A stretch of 40,725 nt of DNA from Balneolaceae bacterium (lineage in GTDB: Bacteria > Bacteroidota > Rhodothermia > Balneolales > Balneolaceae): contig PWWL01000365.1 in NCBI GenBank assembly GCA_003561515.1, positions 1 through 40,725 on the forward strand. Direction: 5' to 3'. This document shows, one piece after another, positions 25,872 through 35,203 of this stretch. The translations under genes were made by a program, and so were the position numbers. Every line of letters starts with the position of its first letter. Position 1 is the stretch's first letter. Below the pieces are notes generated by a model, which made no database searches, was not told the DNA's origin, and saw only the letters and a list, made by a program, of their open reading frames with translations.

Positions 25872-25898
25872 GAAGCAGCGCCATTAGGCGCATGCTTC
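25872..25898. terminator. Hairpin between convergent helicase and M14 genes
   Basis: GAAGCA-GCGCC and GGCGC-A-TGCTTC form an 11-bp stem with one bulge and an ATTA loop. It can fold in transcripts from both sides. There is no T-run, so termination is likely but not certain. Confidence 0.5.
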
Positions 25899-25913
25899 AA
25901 AGTGGTTTAGGCT

Positions 25914-28457
25914 TTAATTCCCCACAAAAAACACCGCATTCACAAACAGCAGCTTGCCGTTTTCCCAGAAGCCGCGGAAGAGCGGGTTGTCTATGAGGTA
26001 CACAACGTCGCCCGATCCGAGCGACTGTGCCCCAAACACCAAGGAATTTTCAAGCATCTCTTTGGCACCGGCTCCTGCAAATCCGCTCATATGTGCATCG
26101 GTTCGTACAGCTCCCACATTCCAGCCATTATCGAGGAAATCGTAGGCATCCGCACTGTTTTTGAGGCTGAAGTATATGTCTCCATAACCGAATGCAAGCG
26201 GATGAGTGTTATCGAGATGTACACGGAAAGTAGACCCCGAGGTAGTGTTGCTTACGAACCTTCGCTGACGTTCAGCGTAGGGCTGTAATTTGCTTTCAAC
26301 GTCAGGTTCATCGGCAGTCCTCATTTTTTGAGTCAATTGAAATCCGTTCCGGTTTGAAAATATCCGGTTTGCGCTTCCGAATGTAATCAGGGTACCGCCG
26401 CTGCGCACCCACTGGCTGATGCGATCGATGGCTGAATCTGTAAGGATGTTATTATATGATCCCGATGGCAGTACCAGCACGTTGTAATTGTCGAGATCGG
26501 CGCGATTCAAATAGGTGGTATGGAGCATGGTGGCCGGGTAGCGAAGCTGGTGATCGAAAAAATGCCAGATTTCGCCTGCATTCAGAGAGGCAGTTCCCTC
26601 GCCCAATAACACTGCCACCTCCGGTTTTTCGATAAAACGGACATCCGAGGATCCGAAATCGGCACCCGTTCCAACAAAGCCGGTCGGTGAGGCGATCAGG
26701 TTACGGCTGTGAGTTTCGGCGGCTTCGCGAACAATTTGGTCAAAATTACTGCCCAGCGCCCGGTTATTGCTGCGCGTAATAACGAGTGTACCTTTGGCGA
26801 ACGATTCACCGTTCAGGGTAAACGGAATTTCCGCAAACCGGCTTTTAACGCCTTTTCTTGTGATTTCTGCTAAAAACCTCGCATCGTCCATGGTATTCCA
26901 TCGCAGAACATATGCATAAGGCCGTTCAGGGCCTGTAACACTGCTGCTTCTGAAGTCGGCCGCGGTGATATTCATTTGCGGGTTTTCACGCCGTTCGAGG
27001 GCATACCCCTCCAGGCCGAACCGGTAGTGTGCTTCCCATGAGGTGATATCGTATGTGAGTGAATCAACGAGCTCCGGGTTGGGCTCAAAGATCACCCTTA
27101 CAAGCTGCGATTGCGGTTGGAATGCACTGATCAGGATGTCGTTGGGCTGAATGGAGACCCGCCCAGTTTCTCCGGTGGTAAAGTTGAATCCGTCTCTGTT
27201 GCGGCTCGAGCCTGCCGTGCCGTATTGGATATTGGTTCTGTCGAGGAAACTGAGCAAGTTGTAAATCTTGTCCGGGTTATTGTCCCCTTTCACCACAAAC
27301 GTCTTATACTGGCTGTCGGGATTGTTCATTCCCCTTTCGAAATGCCGGCGAAACTCTTCGATCATCCGCTCAGAATGTTGCGACGCAGTTTCAACTGTCG
27401 ACATACCGGTTACGTGATGGTGCAGCAGCCTGTCGGCCAGGGTGAGCGTATCGCCTTCGGGTGTTTCGATGGCAAGACCGGCAAGGCTATGGCCTGCCTG
27501 CTCATAGGTCATGCCGATGGCGCCGTGGAATGTTGGCCAGGTATCGCCAAAGCTCGGATAAAAAAGATCGAATCGCTGCCGGGTGAAGTAGAGCCATCCT
27601 TCCTCATCGAAATAGCGGATATGATTTTCACCGATGGTTGTCTGAAACTCGCGCTGCCAGTCGGTAATGGACGTGTGGAACGGTTCGGCCGCCGGCGCAA
27701 AATAATAGGGCGCAGTGTAGCTCTGCTCATGATAATCGACATGAACATGAGGCATCCACAGCTTGTAGATATCATAGCGCATCTGCGACTCCTGTTGTAC
27801 CTGCCACGCCCAGTCGCGGTTCAGGTCGAACATGTAATGGTTCGAGCGCCCGCCGGGCCATGGTTCGTGATGTTCCCGTGCATCAAACGCAGCATTAACC
27901 TCAGCTCCAACCATGTTGTGGAACCACTGTGTGTAGCGGTCGCGTCCGTCAGGGTTCAGCATGGGATCCATGATCACTACTGTATTCCTGAGCCACTCTT
28001 TCGGTTCCCGATTATCGGGGCGTACAAGTTCATGCAAAGTTCGCATGGCCGCTTCACTGCTCGATGTTTCATTTCCGTGAATGTTGTAGCTGAGCCACAC
28101 AATCCCTTTTTTATTGGGTGTCGGTTCACCGCTTTCGAGGCCTGTTAGCCGCAGGTTGTTTAGGCGGATTTCATCAATATTTGAATGATTTTCGGGAGAG
28201 GTTACCACAAGGTAAACAAGTTCACGCCCCTGGTAGGTTTCGCCGTAATGATGAATGGTTACCCAATCCGACTCTTCGGCCACATGGGTCACATACGCCA
28301 GCACACGATGATGGTGAGTCCATCGTTCACCCAGTTCGTAACCCAGGAACTCATCGGGCGACTGAAGCTGAGCGAATGCGGTTGAAGTGATCAGGAAAAG
28401 CCCGATCAGGCAGGAGAAAAAGGATATCTGTTTTTGCATGATCTTTTGTAGGTTCAT
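25914..28457 (-). CDS. Secreted M14-family zinc carboxypeptidase with C-terminal amidotransferase-like domain
   Basis: A large (847 residues from ATG 28457; ATG 28439 is also possible) exported metallopeptidase. The signal peptide includes ISFFSCLIGLFLITSTAFAQ. The M14 domain shows SYNIHGNETSSSEAA (zinc His and Glu), MDPMLNPDGRDRY (substrate Arg), DLNRDWAW, HVDYHEQSY (third zinc His) and GMTYEQAGH (catalytic Glu). The C-terminal part (about 640-760) resembles a ThuA/glutamine-amidotransferase-like fold: YNVLVLPSGSYNNIL, ISQWVRSGGTLITFG. It probably trims peptides in the periplasm or outside the cell. It is divergent from the 5'-nucleotidase with an 81-base shared promoter region. The long + strand ORF 27111-28148 is its shadow. 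Confidence 0.88.
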   Translation of the reverse strand: MNLQKIMQKQISFFSCLIGLFLITSTAFAQLQSPDEFLGYELGERWTHHHRVLAYVTHVAEESDWVTIHHYGETYQGRELVYLVVTSPENHSNIDEIRLNNLRLTGLESGEPTPNKKGIVWLSYNIHGNETSSSEAAMRTLHELVRPDNREPKEWLRNTVVIMDPMLNPDGRDRYTQWFHNMVGAEVNAAFDAREHHEPWPGGRSNHYMFDLNRDWAWQVQQESQMRYDIYKLWMPHVHVDYHEQSYTAPYYFAPAAEPFHTSITDWQREFQTTIGENHIRYFDEEGWLYFTRQRFDLFYPSFGDTWPTFHGAIGMTYEQAGHSLAGLAIETPEGDTLTLADRLLHHHVTGMSTVETASQHSERMIEEFRRHFERGMNNPDSQYKTFVVKGDNNPDKIYNLLSFLDRTNIQYGTAGSSRNRDGFNFTTGETGRVSIQPNDILISAFQPQSQLVRVIFEPNPELVDSLTYDITSWEAHYRFGLEGYALERRENPQMNITAADFRSSSVTGPERPYAYVLRWNTMDDARFLAEITRKGVKSRFAEIPFTLNGESFAKGTLVITRSNNRALGSNFDQIVREAAETHSRNLIASPTGFVGTGADFGSSDVRFIEKPEVAVLLGEGTASLNAGEIWHFFDHQLRYPATMLHTTYLNRADLDNYNVLVLPSGSYNNILTDSAIDRISQWVRSGGTLITFGSANRIFSNRNGFQLTQKMRTADEPDVESKLQPYAERQRRFVSNTTSGSTFRVHLDNTHPLAFGYGDIYFSLKNSADAYDFLDNGWNVGAVRTDAHMSGFAGAGAKEMLENSLVFGAQSLGSGDVVYLIDNPLFRGFWENGKLLFVNAVFFVGN

Positions 28458-28538
28458 ATCGTTGTTCCGGGAACAGTTTGCCAATAAAAGAGCCTAAACA
28501 TAAACAAAACCGTAATACGCTAAAAGCATGGGGTTGTA

Positions 28539-30518
28539 TTGAAGAGAAAAAACCTTTCATCATCAGAGTTATCGCGATCCGAAAAAACGGCCGGTTCTGT
28601 GAGGCTTGCAGCCTGTTTGCGTGGAATTGCGGCTGTACTGATTGCAGTGATGTTCAGTTCATCTGTACATGCTCAGGAGCTTCGCTTCACCATTCTTCAT
28701 ACCAATGACGAGCATTCGCATCTGATCCCTATACCCGCCGTCGACGATCACCCCGATTACGAAAACCCGGCAGTGGGTGGTTTTGCCAGGATTGCCGGTG
28801 CCGTAAATATGATCCGTGACAGAAAGGCCGAAAACGGGGAGCCTGTTTTGCTGTTATCAGGCGGTGATATACTGGGAGGCCCCGCATTCGGCTGGCTGCC
28901 GCTCAGGGAAGGGCTCTCCCCGGAGTTATCCCTGATGCAGAGAATCGGGTACGATGCGTTCACTATCGGCAATCACGAATTCGACTACGGGCCGGATGTG
29001 CTGGCCCGCTACCTGCGAGATGCGGGATATCCTGAAGCCAATAAGAGAACAGCCATCCTGGGAACAAATACCCGGCCACCTCAGGATCATCCGCTGAGTG
29101 AAATGGGCATCCGGAACCACTACACCAAAGAGCTTGAAAACGGCCTTAAGGTCGGAATATTCGGTCTGATAGGCGACGATGCCATATCCAAAACCGCAGA
29201 GCCGGGGCCGGTTAATTTTGAGGACCCGATCCGGTCAGCCAGAAAAGCCGTGGACTCGCTGATCGCTGCAGGCGCAGATGTCATCATATCGGTAAATCAT
29301 TCCGGGGTAACGGAAGACCGTCAGCTTGCAGCGGCCGTTCCGGAAATTGATGTAATCGTTGGCGGACATTCGCACACTCCACTTTATGAGCCAATCACAG
29401 TCGGGAAAACGGTGATTGTGCAGGCCGGGCAGTACCTGAACTACCTGGGCATTCTGGAGCTTTCGTGGGATCCCGAAGAGCAAAGGGTGCACATCATGAA
29501 TGATCCGGAACAAACCCCGTTTTTGATGAAGATGGATCAGAGTGTGCCCGAAGATGAAGAAATTGCGGCAGAAGTGGCCCGCTATAAAGCTATTCTGAAC
29601 AGCTGGGTAGAAGAACTCACGGAGGGTGAGATCCGCAGTGTAAGACAGATCATTGCAGCTTCAGCATTCCCGATTACGAGAAATGAGCGGCAGAGAGAGT
29701 CGGCCATCGGCAATTACATCACCGATGCGATGAAGCGTGCAGCTGAAGATGTCCTTGGCAAGCAGGTGCATATCGCGGTGCAGGCCAACGGGGCCATCCG
29801 AAGCAACATCGTGCCCGGCACCATGGAGTGGAGCGAAGGAAGGCTTTCATTTTATGATCTTGTTATGGCAAACGGATTGGGCTACGGTGATGACGGAAAC
29901 CCCGGCTACCCGATGGTCTCTTTTTACCTCACCGAAGATGAGGTTCGGCGCGCGCTGGAAGTTTCGGTGCTGCTGTCGGGACTCATGGGTGATGCTTATT
30001 TTCTGCAATTTTCGGGGCTGAAGAAGTTGTACGATCCCGGGCGTGCCGTTCTGCTGCGAATTCCCTTTTCCGGAACGCCGATCCCCACCGGGCGCGCGGT
30101 CCTGAGCGCCGAACTCGACCGCGAGGATGGTGAATTGTACCGGATACGCCGGGGCAGTGATGAGTTGCTGCATGTGGTAACCGATTACTACATTGCCGGA
30201 TTTCTGCCGCTGGTGGGCGATGCGGTTCCGAACCTGGCAGTAACACTGCGCGATGAAAACGGCAATCCGGTGGAGCTGAATGACACTATTGTTTACCGGA
30301 ACGGCAGCCAGCTCAAAGTATGGCAGGCGATCCTCTATTATACCCTTAGCCACGAACAAAATGAAGATGGCCTGCCGGTGATTCCCGCCAGATATCAGGA
30401 ACCAGAAGGGCGAATGGCCGTAACTTTTACACTTCCACTTTGGGTTTGGCCGGCTGCCGCTTTTATTATAGTGATTCTTGTGATTGGACTGATTTTTATG
30501 AAACAAAGAGGAAGGTGA
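28539..30518 (+). CDS. Membrane-anchored 5'-nucleotidase / metallophosphoesterase (UshA-like)
   Basis: It hydrolyses nucleotides to nucleosides outside the cytoplasm. The start is TTG 28539; no ATG is available before the signal sequence, which runs to about residue 45 (GIAAVLIAVMFSSSVHAQ). The metallophosphoesterase domain shows TILHTNDEHSHL, LLLSGGDILGGP, TIGNHEFDYG, ISVNHSGVTEDRQL and VGGHSHTPLY, which together give the two-metal site. The 5'-nucleotidase C-terminal domain follows (ESAIGNYITDAMKRAAED, VQANGAIRSNI). Unlike E. coli UshA, it ends with a hydrophobic helix (WVWPAAAFIIVILVIGLIF) and KQRGR, so it is probably tethered to the inner membrane facing the periplasm. Length 659. Confidence 0.9.
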   Translation: MKRKNLSSSELSRSEKTAGSVRLAACLRGIAAVLIAVMFSSSVHAQELRFTILHTNDEHSHLIPIPAVDDHPDYENPAVGGFARIAGAVNMIRDRKAENGEPVLLLSGGDILGGPAFGWLPLREGLSPELSLMQRIGYDAFTIGNHEFDYGPDVLARYLRDAGYPEANKRTAILGTNTRPPQDHPLSEMGIRNHYTKELENGLKVGIFGLIGDDAISKTAEPGPVNFEDPIRSARKAVDSLIAAGADVIISVNHSGVTEDRQLAAAVPEIDVIVGGHSHTPLYEPITVGKTVIVQAGQYLNYLGILELSWDPEEQRVHIMNDPEQTPFLMKMDQSVPEDEEIAAEVARYKAILNSWVEELTEGEIRSVRQIIAASAFPITRNERQRESAIGNYITDAMKRAAEDVLGKQVHIAVQANGAIRSNIVPGTMEWSEGRLSFYDLVMANGLGYGDDGNPGYPMVSFYLTEDEVRRALEVSVLLSGLMGDAYFLQFSGLKKLYDPGRAVLLRIPFSGTPIPTGRAVLSAELDREDGELYRIRRGSDELLHVVTDYYIAGFLPLVGDAVPNLAVTLRDENGNPVELNDTIVYRNGSQLKVWQAILYYTLSHEQNEDGLPVIPARYQEPEGRMAVTFTLPLWVWPAAAFIIVILVIGLIFMKQRGR

Positions 30519-30670
30519 TCTCTGATTGTAGATAGTTGATTGCTCAATCTAAAGCGCAATTCAGTTATAAAGCTGCAGTCTGTTAATCACCTTCTCGTGG
30601 TCACATACCACCGGCATAACCAATGTAAGAATTGTTATACAGACTATATCAACCTGATAGGTTTATAAAG

Positions 30671-30886
30671 TTACTTGAATGCGGTTTCCCATGCTGTCCG
30701 AAATGCAGCCAGTATATGGTCCCAATCATCAACGGCGTGGCAAAGCAAAACAATTATAACGCCGATTGCAAGTAATGTCATACCCCAATCATCGCGTCTG
30801 TATATTTTTTTTAGCGCATTAAAAATAAATAAGATTCCCACAAACAGCATAGCATTTGCGAGAAGCCACTCTGCATAAAATTCCAT
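30671..30886 (-). CDS. Small two-helix membrane protein, unknown
   Basis: A 71-residue ORF with two hydrophobic helices (about 7-24 and 34-50) separated by the basic loop KKIYRRDDWG. Its soluble C-terminal end contains HAVDDWDHILAAFRTAW. The positive loop and helix spacing look like a real membrane protein with the loop in the cytoplasm. The family is not recognised. It stands alone, convergent with the 5'-nucleotidase; the 152-base gap between them shows no clear feature. Confidence 0.6.
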   Translation of the reverse strand: MEFYAEWLLANAMLFVGILFIFNALKKIYRRDDWGMTLLAIGVIIVLLCHAVDDWDHILAAFRTAWETAFK

Positions 30887-31003
30887 AATTCTCTCTATTA
30901 GTCGGTATTTTTACCGTATCAACTGTCACTCTCTAAACGTAAAGCATATCTTAAGATCGGATGCTTTTCGCGTATTTAACAGTTTGATTTTTCTAATGAT
31001 CGA

Positions 31004-31408
31004 CTAGGATTTTCGAAGAGCTTTTACAATTTCTTCAGGAGGCCTTATGGGCCTGCCGTTTTGCATAAATACAGCCGTAACCAAACCTTTTAATGTGAGC
31101 TCATCATTTGGTATCCGATATATATTTTGCTCAAATACAAAACGGACATTTCCCTGTTGCCATGCGTTCATCCGAACCACAAAAGAATCGTCGCCCATAA
31201 GCGGACGTTTATACTCAAGCTCCACTTTGTGAACCACAGCGTCCATGCCGCGGCTGTGCAATTCGTTAAAGTTGAGTCCGATCTCTTTCAGGTACTCATG
31301 GCGTGCATGTTCCAGGTAGTTTTGATAGACGGAGTTATTAACTACTCCCTGAGTATCGAGTTCATAATCCCGAACGGTAAATGAAAGTTCGAACTGATAG
31401 CTCTTCAT
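31004..31408 (-). CDS. Hotdog-fold acyl-CoA thioesterase (YbgC/FadM-like)
   Basis: A 134-residue 4HBT-family protein. The catalytic-type opening FTVRDYELDTQGVVNNSVYQ matches the family RxxDxDxxGHVNN pattern (here with Gln for the His). HARHEYLKEIG and ELEYKRPLMGDD are the helix and strand that follow in the fold. Such enzymes hydrolyse acyl-CoA thioesters in the cytosol; the chain length preferred is unknown. It stands downstream of pfkA on the same strand with a 223-base gap in which I see no gene. Confidence 0.85.
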   Translation of the reverse strand: MKSYQFELSFTVRDYELDTQGVVNNSVYQNYLEHARHEYLKEIGLNFNELHSRGMDAVVHKVELEYKRPLMGDDSFVVRMNAWQQGNVRFVFEQNIYRIPNDELTLKGLVTAVFMQNGRPIRPPEEIVKALRKS

Positions 31409-31631
31409 GGAGACTAGATCTTTTAAAAATTAGCATAGTCTGCCTGGCACCCTGGCCAATTTGCCCGTACCGCACGAAAAATATGAACATGAAAGTGCCA
31501 AGAAGAATCGTAAGCGAACATCCCCTTCAATCCATAAAATTGAGACAAAAAGCGAGCCCGGGCTATTGCCTTTCGATGCTCATCTATGAGAAATGTGGAG
31601 GAGCTTTAATAAAAACGCACACCTCAAAAAT

Positions 31632-32849
31632 CTACTCTTTTTTATCAATCTCGCTCGCCATAATAAAGAGCGGCTGATTCTCGAAGCTCTTGTAAAATGG
31701 CCTCAAACGCTCAGTATTGTAGTGTTTTTCTACGTTTACAACCTTGCTTCGGCTGGTTACAATATCAATTGGAATGTTGCCGTAACGTCCGTTATTCAGT
31801 ACTACAAGTCTTCCATGAACTTTTTTCAAAATAAGATCGAGTGCAAGATTTCCGAAGGCCATGGGTGCAATAGAGTCGATTGCATCAGGGTCGCCGCCCC
31901 GTACCATGTACCCGAGTTTCTGATTAACGGTACGAATTTCATGTCCGTTATTATACTTGGGTGAAAGTCTGGTGAGCTCTTCACTTACAAGATCTCCAAT
32001 GCCTCCAAGCTTTTTATGTCCAAAAGCATCTGCCTTGCCGCTTTCAAAAACCATCTCTCCGCCTTCAAACATTGCACCTTCTGATATAAGTACCATCGAG
32101 TATTTACTTGGATTTTGGTTTCTGTCTTCAACCATCAGCTCGGCAAGCTGTTCCATGTTAAACTTATACTCGGGGATTACGCATCGATGCGCGGCGCCGG
32201 CCATGGTTGGCAGCATTGCAGTAAAGCCGGCGTAGCGGCCAAATACTTCCATCACGAGAAATCGCTCATGAGACCCTGCCGGTGTTCTGAGGATGTTGGC
32301 GAGGTGGATGGTTCGCGTAACACAGGTGCTAAAACCTATACAGTAGTCGGTACCGGGAACGTCGTTGTCCATCGTTTTAGGTATTGCCACTACTTTGAAG
32401 CCTTCCTGGTGCAGTCGAACACCATAACTCAGGGTGTCATCACCCCCGATTGGAATCAGCGTATCAATCCCAAGGTAATCAAGGTTCTTAAGAACTTCTG
32501 GTGTAAGGTCATTTACATCATCAGTGTATGAATCACGGTACTGATCGGGTAAATTTTCCTTTTTGACTCTGCTTGGATTTGTACGTGAGGTGTGGAGAAA
32601 TGTGCCCCCGGTACGTCCGGCTTTGTCTACGATATCAACATTTAACTCTAAAAAGTTTTTACTGTTATCAGCATTATCATCACGAATAATGTCAACCATA
32701 CCGCCCCAGCCACGACGGATACCAATAACTTTGTACCCCTCACGTATTGCTCTGATGGTTACTCCTCTGATAGCCGGATTCAGGCCTGGAACATCGCCCC
32801 CTCCGGTAAGAATACCTATTACTCCTTTTATCTTATTGATGTTTGCCAT
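31632..32849 (-). CDS. pfkA: 6-phosphofructokinase, probably pyrophosphate-dependent
   Basis: It phosphorylates fructose 6-phosphate at C1. The 405-residue protein follows the PfkA fold: GILTGGGDVPGLNPAIRG, PIGGDDTLSYG, AIPKTMDNDVPGTDYCIGF, ERFLVMEVFGRYAGFTA and KLGYMVRGGDPDAIDS. At the two positions that separate phosphoryl donors (E. coli Gly104 and Gly124) it has Asp (GGDD) and Lys (PKTMDND), the combination known for pyrophosphate-dependent enzymes. I therefore predict a reversible PPi-PFK, which could serve glycolysis and gluconeogenesis. ATP use is not excluded without assay. It is about 85 residues longer than E. coli PfkA, partly from an insertion after RTGGTFLHTSR. Confidence 0.9.
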   Translation of the reverse strand: MANINKIKGVIGILTGGGDVPGLNPAIRGVTIRAIREGYKVIGIRRGWGGMVDIIRDDNADNSKNFLELNVDIVDKAGRTGGTFLHTSRTNPSRVKKENLPDQYRDSYTDDVNDLTPEVLKNLDYLGIDTLIPIGGDDTLSYGVRLHQEGFKVVAIPKTMDNDVPGTDYCIGFSTCVTRTIHLANILRTPAGSHERFLVMEVFGRYAGFTAMLPTMAGAAHRCVIPEYKFNMEQLAELMVEDRNQNPSKYSMVLISEGAMFEGGEMVFESGKADAFGHKKLGGIGDLVSEELTRLSPKYNNGHEIRTVNQKLGYMVRGGDPDAIDSIAPMAFGNLALDLILKKVHGRLVVLNNGRYGNIPIDIVTSRSKVVNVEKHYNTERLRPFYKSFENQPLFIMASEIDKKE

Positions 32850-33116
32850 AGCCTAATTTGTTATGAGTTTACTGAGACTTTTTAAGATTCAATTTTTGAA
32901 CCTGAACAAGGAAATTAAAAAAAATTAAGCTCTGATTATGGGACAAATCAATTTTTCGGAAGAAAAGCGCTTCCAAAATTTTATAACTTCCATCAGCACC
33001 CAAGTCCGGCAGATATTCGATTTTAAACGGTGCAATCGCTCAGTAAGGTTTTCTCATCTCGATAGCTTGTCTGGGAGGGGTGCTTAACTCGCTAATTCTG
33101 GTAAATAGACCGTAAC

Positions 33117-34616
33117 ATGGACCTAAGCATATCAACACTGTACAAAGACCTGGAAAAAAGAATAGGCCAGCTGAGGTATCAGCACAAAGACTTGATTAAA
33201 TCACGTGAAGTGGTAAATGATGCACTAAGGGATGGAAACATCTACTATGGAATAAATACCGGGTTTGGTGCTCTGGCGGCGAAACGAGTGAACGGCGATG
33301 ATCTGCGTCAGCTTCAAAGAAATCTTATTCTTTCTCACGCTGTGGGAGTGGGTAATTTGATTCCGAAAGAAATAAGTCGATTGATGCTGCAGTTAAAGGT
33401 TCACGCTCTGGCCATTGGGTATTCAGGAATATCCTTAGAGACGTTTAGCCGCCTTATGCTTTTTCTTGAGAAAGACTGGATACCCGCAATCCCCGAAAAA
33501 GGAAGCGTGGGAGCTTCGGGTGACCTTGCTCCGCTGGCTCACATGTCGCTGCCACTGCTTGGACACGGGTCATTCTGGAATAGGGAGGGTACGGACATCA
33601 TTCCGGCCGGCGATCTTCTGGCCAAACAAGGACTTGAGCCGGTAGATCTTCAGCCGAAAGATGGCCTTTCTCTCATTAATGGCACGCAGCTTATGAGTGC
33701 ATACGGTGCCTGGGTTCTCGAAAAGTCGCTTCAGCTGCTAAAAGCGGCCGACCTGGTCTCGGCCATGAGCCTCGAAGCGCTTCAGGGCAGTCTCACCCCT
33801 TTCGATGAACGGATTCATAAAATAAGGCCACACAGGGGCCAGGCCGAAGTTGCGGAGAATATCCGCAGCCTGCTTTTGCAGAGCGAAATCCTGGAGTCGC
33901 ACCGGCATTGCGGCAAGGTGCAAGACCCCTACTGCCTGCGATGCGTGCCCCAGGTGCATGGGGCCAGCCGCGATGCAATCGGATACGCTATCGGTGTGGT
34001 TGAAACCGAAATCAACTCGGTAACCGACAACCCGCTGGTATTTCCCGACGGTGATATTCTGAGCGGGGGCAACTTTCACGGGCAGCCGCTCGCCCTGGTG
34101 CTCGATTTTGCAAAGATAGCCCTGGCGGAGATTGCCAGCATTTCGGAGCGCCGCACTTACCTGCTGCTGGAGGGGCACGACGGACTTCCAAAACTGCTGA
34201 TGCAGGAAACGGGCATTAATTCCGGGTTTATGATTCCTCAGTATACCTCGGCAGCCCTGGTTTCCGAAAACAAAGTGCTTTGCCACCCATCATCTGTCGA
34301 TTCCATCCCAACCAGCCTGGGGCAGGAAGACCACGTGAGCATGGGCAGCATAAGTGCGCTGAATCTGCTTAAAGTGTATGAAAACGTGGAGCAAGTGCTG
34401 GGCATTGAGCTCTTCACCGCAGCGCAGGCGCTCGATTTTCGAAAGCCTCTAAAGCCGGGCAAGGGAGTTGAAACTGCGCACAGATACATCCGAGAAAGCA
34501 TCCCCCATGCCACCGAAGACCAGTACTTCAGGGATGATATTAGTCTTGCCGTTGACCTGATCCGCAACCGCGGAATGATTGAAAAAGTGGAGGCGGAGGT
34601 TTCGGTGTTGAATTGA
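33117..34616 (+). CDS. hutH: Histidine ammonia-lyase
   Basis: It deaminates histidine to urocanate, the first step of histidine degradation. The 499-residue length is typical. The Ala-Ser-Gly triad that forms the MIO cofactor is in KGSVGASGDLAPLAHM. Other signatures are YYGINTGFGALA (catalytic Tyr loop), NGTQLMSAYGAW, QDPYCLRCVPQVHGA, SVTDNPLVF, and NFHGQPLALVLDFAKIALAE. The preceding 267-base gap from pfkA should contain the promoter and any regulatory site; I see no clear palindromic operator there. The addiction-module antitoxin follows 65 bases downstream. Confidence 0.96.
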   Translation: MDLSISTLYKDLEKRIGQLRYQHKDLIKSREVVNDALRDGNIYYGINTGFGALAAKRVNGDDLRQLQRNLILSHAVGVGNLIPKEISRLMLQLKVHALAIGYSGISLETFSRLMLFLEKDWIPAIPEKGSVGASGDLAPLAHMSLPLLGHGSFWNREGTDIIPAGDLLAKQGLEPVDLQPKDGLSLINGTQLMSAYGAWVLEKSLQLLKAADLVSAMSLEALQGSLTPFDERIHKIRPHRGQAEVAENIRSLLLQSEILESHRHCGKVQDPYCLRCVPQVHGASRDAIGYAIGVVETEINSVTDNPLVFPDGDILSGGNFHGQPLALVLDFAKIALAEIASISERRTYLLLEGHDGLPKLLMQETGINSGFMIPQYTSAALVSENKVLCHPSSVDSIPTSLGQEDHVSMGSISALNLLKVYENVEQVLGIELFTAAQALDFRKPLKPGKGVETAHRYIRESIPHATEDQYFRDDISLAVDLIRNRGMIEKVEAEVSVLN

Positions 34617-34681
34617 AGTTTAACTTTACAGGAATTCAGCTTTTTTGAATATTACCATACACAAATTAAAGAGCAGAGCCC

Positions 34682-34906
34682 ATGATAAAAGAAAAATTTC
34701 CGGAATTGGAAAAGCTTACAGATGAGGAAAAATTGATTCTGATTGGAGAATCGTGGGATGAGGTTATGTCGGAGGCATCTTTAGAGCTATCTGACTGGCA
34801 AAAAGAAGAGCTTGACAGGAGGATGAAGCATGCTGAAGAACATCCTGAAGATTCTGTGCCATGGGAAGTTGTAAGAGAAAGGCTTTTCAGAAAGTATAAT
34901 GCCTGA
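34682..34906 (+). CDS. Addiction-module antitoxin (PF09720-type)
   Basis: A 74-residue acidic protein whose layout (LTDEEKLILIGESWDEV, LSDWQKEELDRRMKHAEEHP, VPWEVVRERLF) matches the 'putative addiction module component' family that pairs with RelE/ParE-type toxins. Normally it neutralises the toxin by direct binding. It overlaps the start of the toxin reading frame by 8 bases. The toxin gene is broken, so this antitoxin is now orphaned. It lies between hutH and hutI, an unusual position. Confidence 0.88.
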   Translation: MIKEKFPELEKLTDEEKLILIGESWDEVMSEASLELSDWQKEELDRRMKHAEEHPEDSVPWEVVRERLFRKYNA

Positions 34907-35194
34907 AATTTCATTTCTTGAAATTGCGATTCGGGATATTGAAGCTGCCAGAGATTGGTATTACGTGCAACAACCCGATCTTGGTGAGGAGTTTGCAGCA
35001 CAGGTAGAATCAGCCATCAAGAAAATCCAATCTACTCCGAATGCTTTTCCAGTGAAACATGGACTTTTAAAACTGAAGCTGGTTAAAAATTTCCATTTAC
35101 AATATTCTACAAAATTGAATCCCATGATTTAATCAGGATTCATGCGTGACTTCATCAAAGACAAGACATAAATACAATTATTCAAAAAAGATAA
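34899..35194 (+). pseudogene. RelE/ParE-family toxin, frameshifted and with a premature stop
   Basis: The first ~64 codons read as a normal RelE/ParE toxin (ISFLEIAIRDIEAARDWYYV, FPVKHGLLKLKLVKNF). After VKNF the annotated frame gives HLQYSTKLNPMI and stops at 35132. The next frame instead gives FPFTIFYKIESHDLIRIHA, then a TGA, then LHQRQDI, which is the expected toxin C-terminus. So one T is missing from a T-run near 35090 and a codon before LHQRQD has become TGA. Without this C-terminal strand the toxin should be inactive. The reconstructed frame ends at 35194, just before hutI. Confidence 0.82.
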
Positions 35195-35203
35195 ACTGGT
35201 ATA

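Noticed and set aside
27111-28148. 345-aa + strand ORF
   Set aside because: Antisense to the M14 peptidase, whose catalytic motifs are in the opposite frame; no family features in the + product.
29847-30506. 219-aa reverse-strand ORF
   Set aside because: Shadow of the 5'-nucleotidase gene; the product is low-complexity.
31381-31964. Two + strand ORFs (98 and 123 aa) between the thioesterase and pfkA
   Set aside because: One is largely in the intergenic gap with no coding character; the other is antisense to pfkA.
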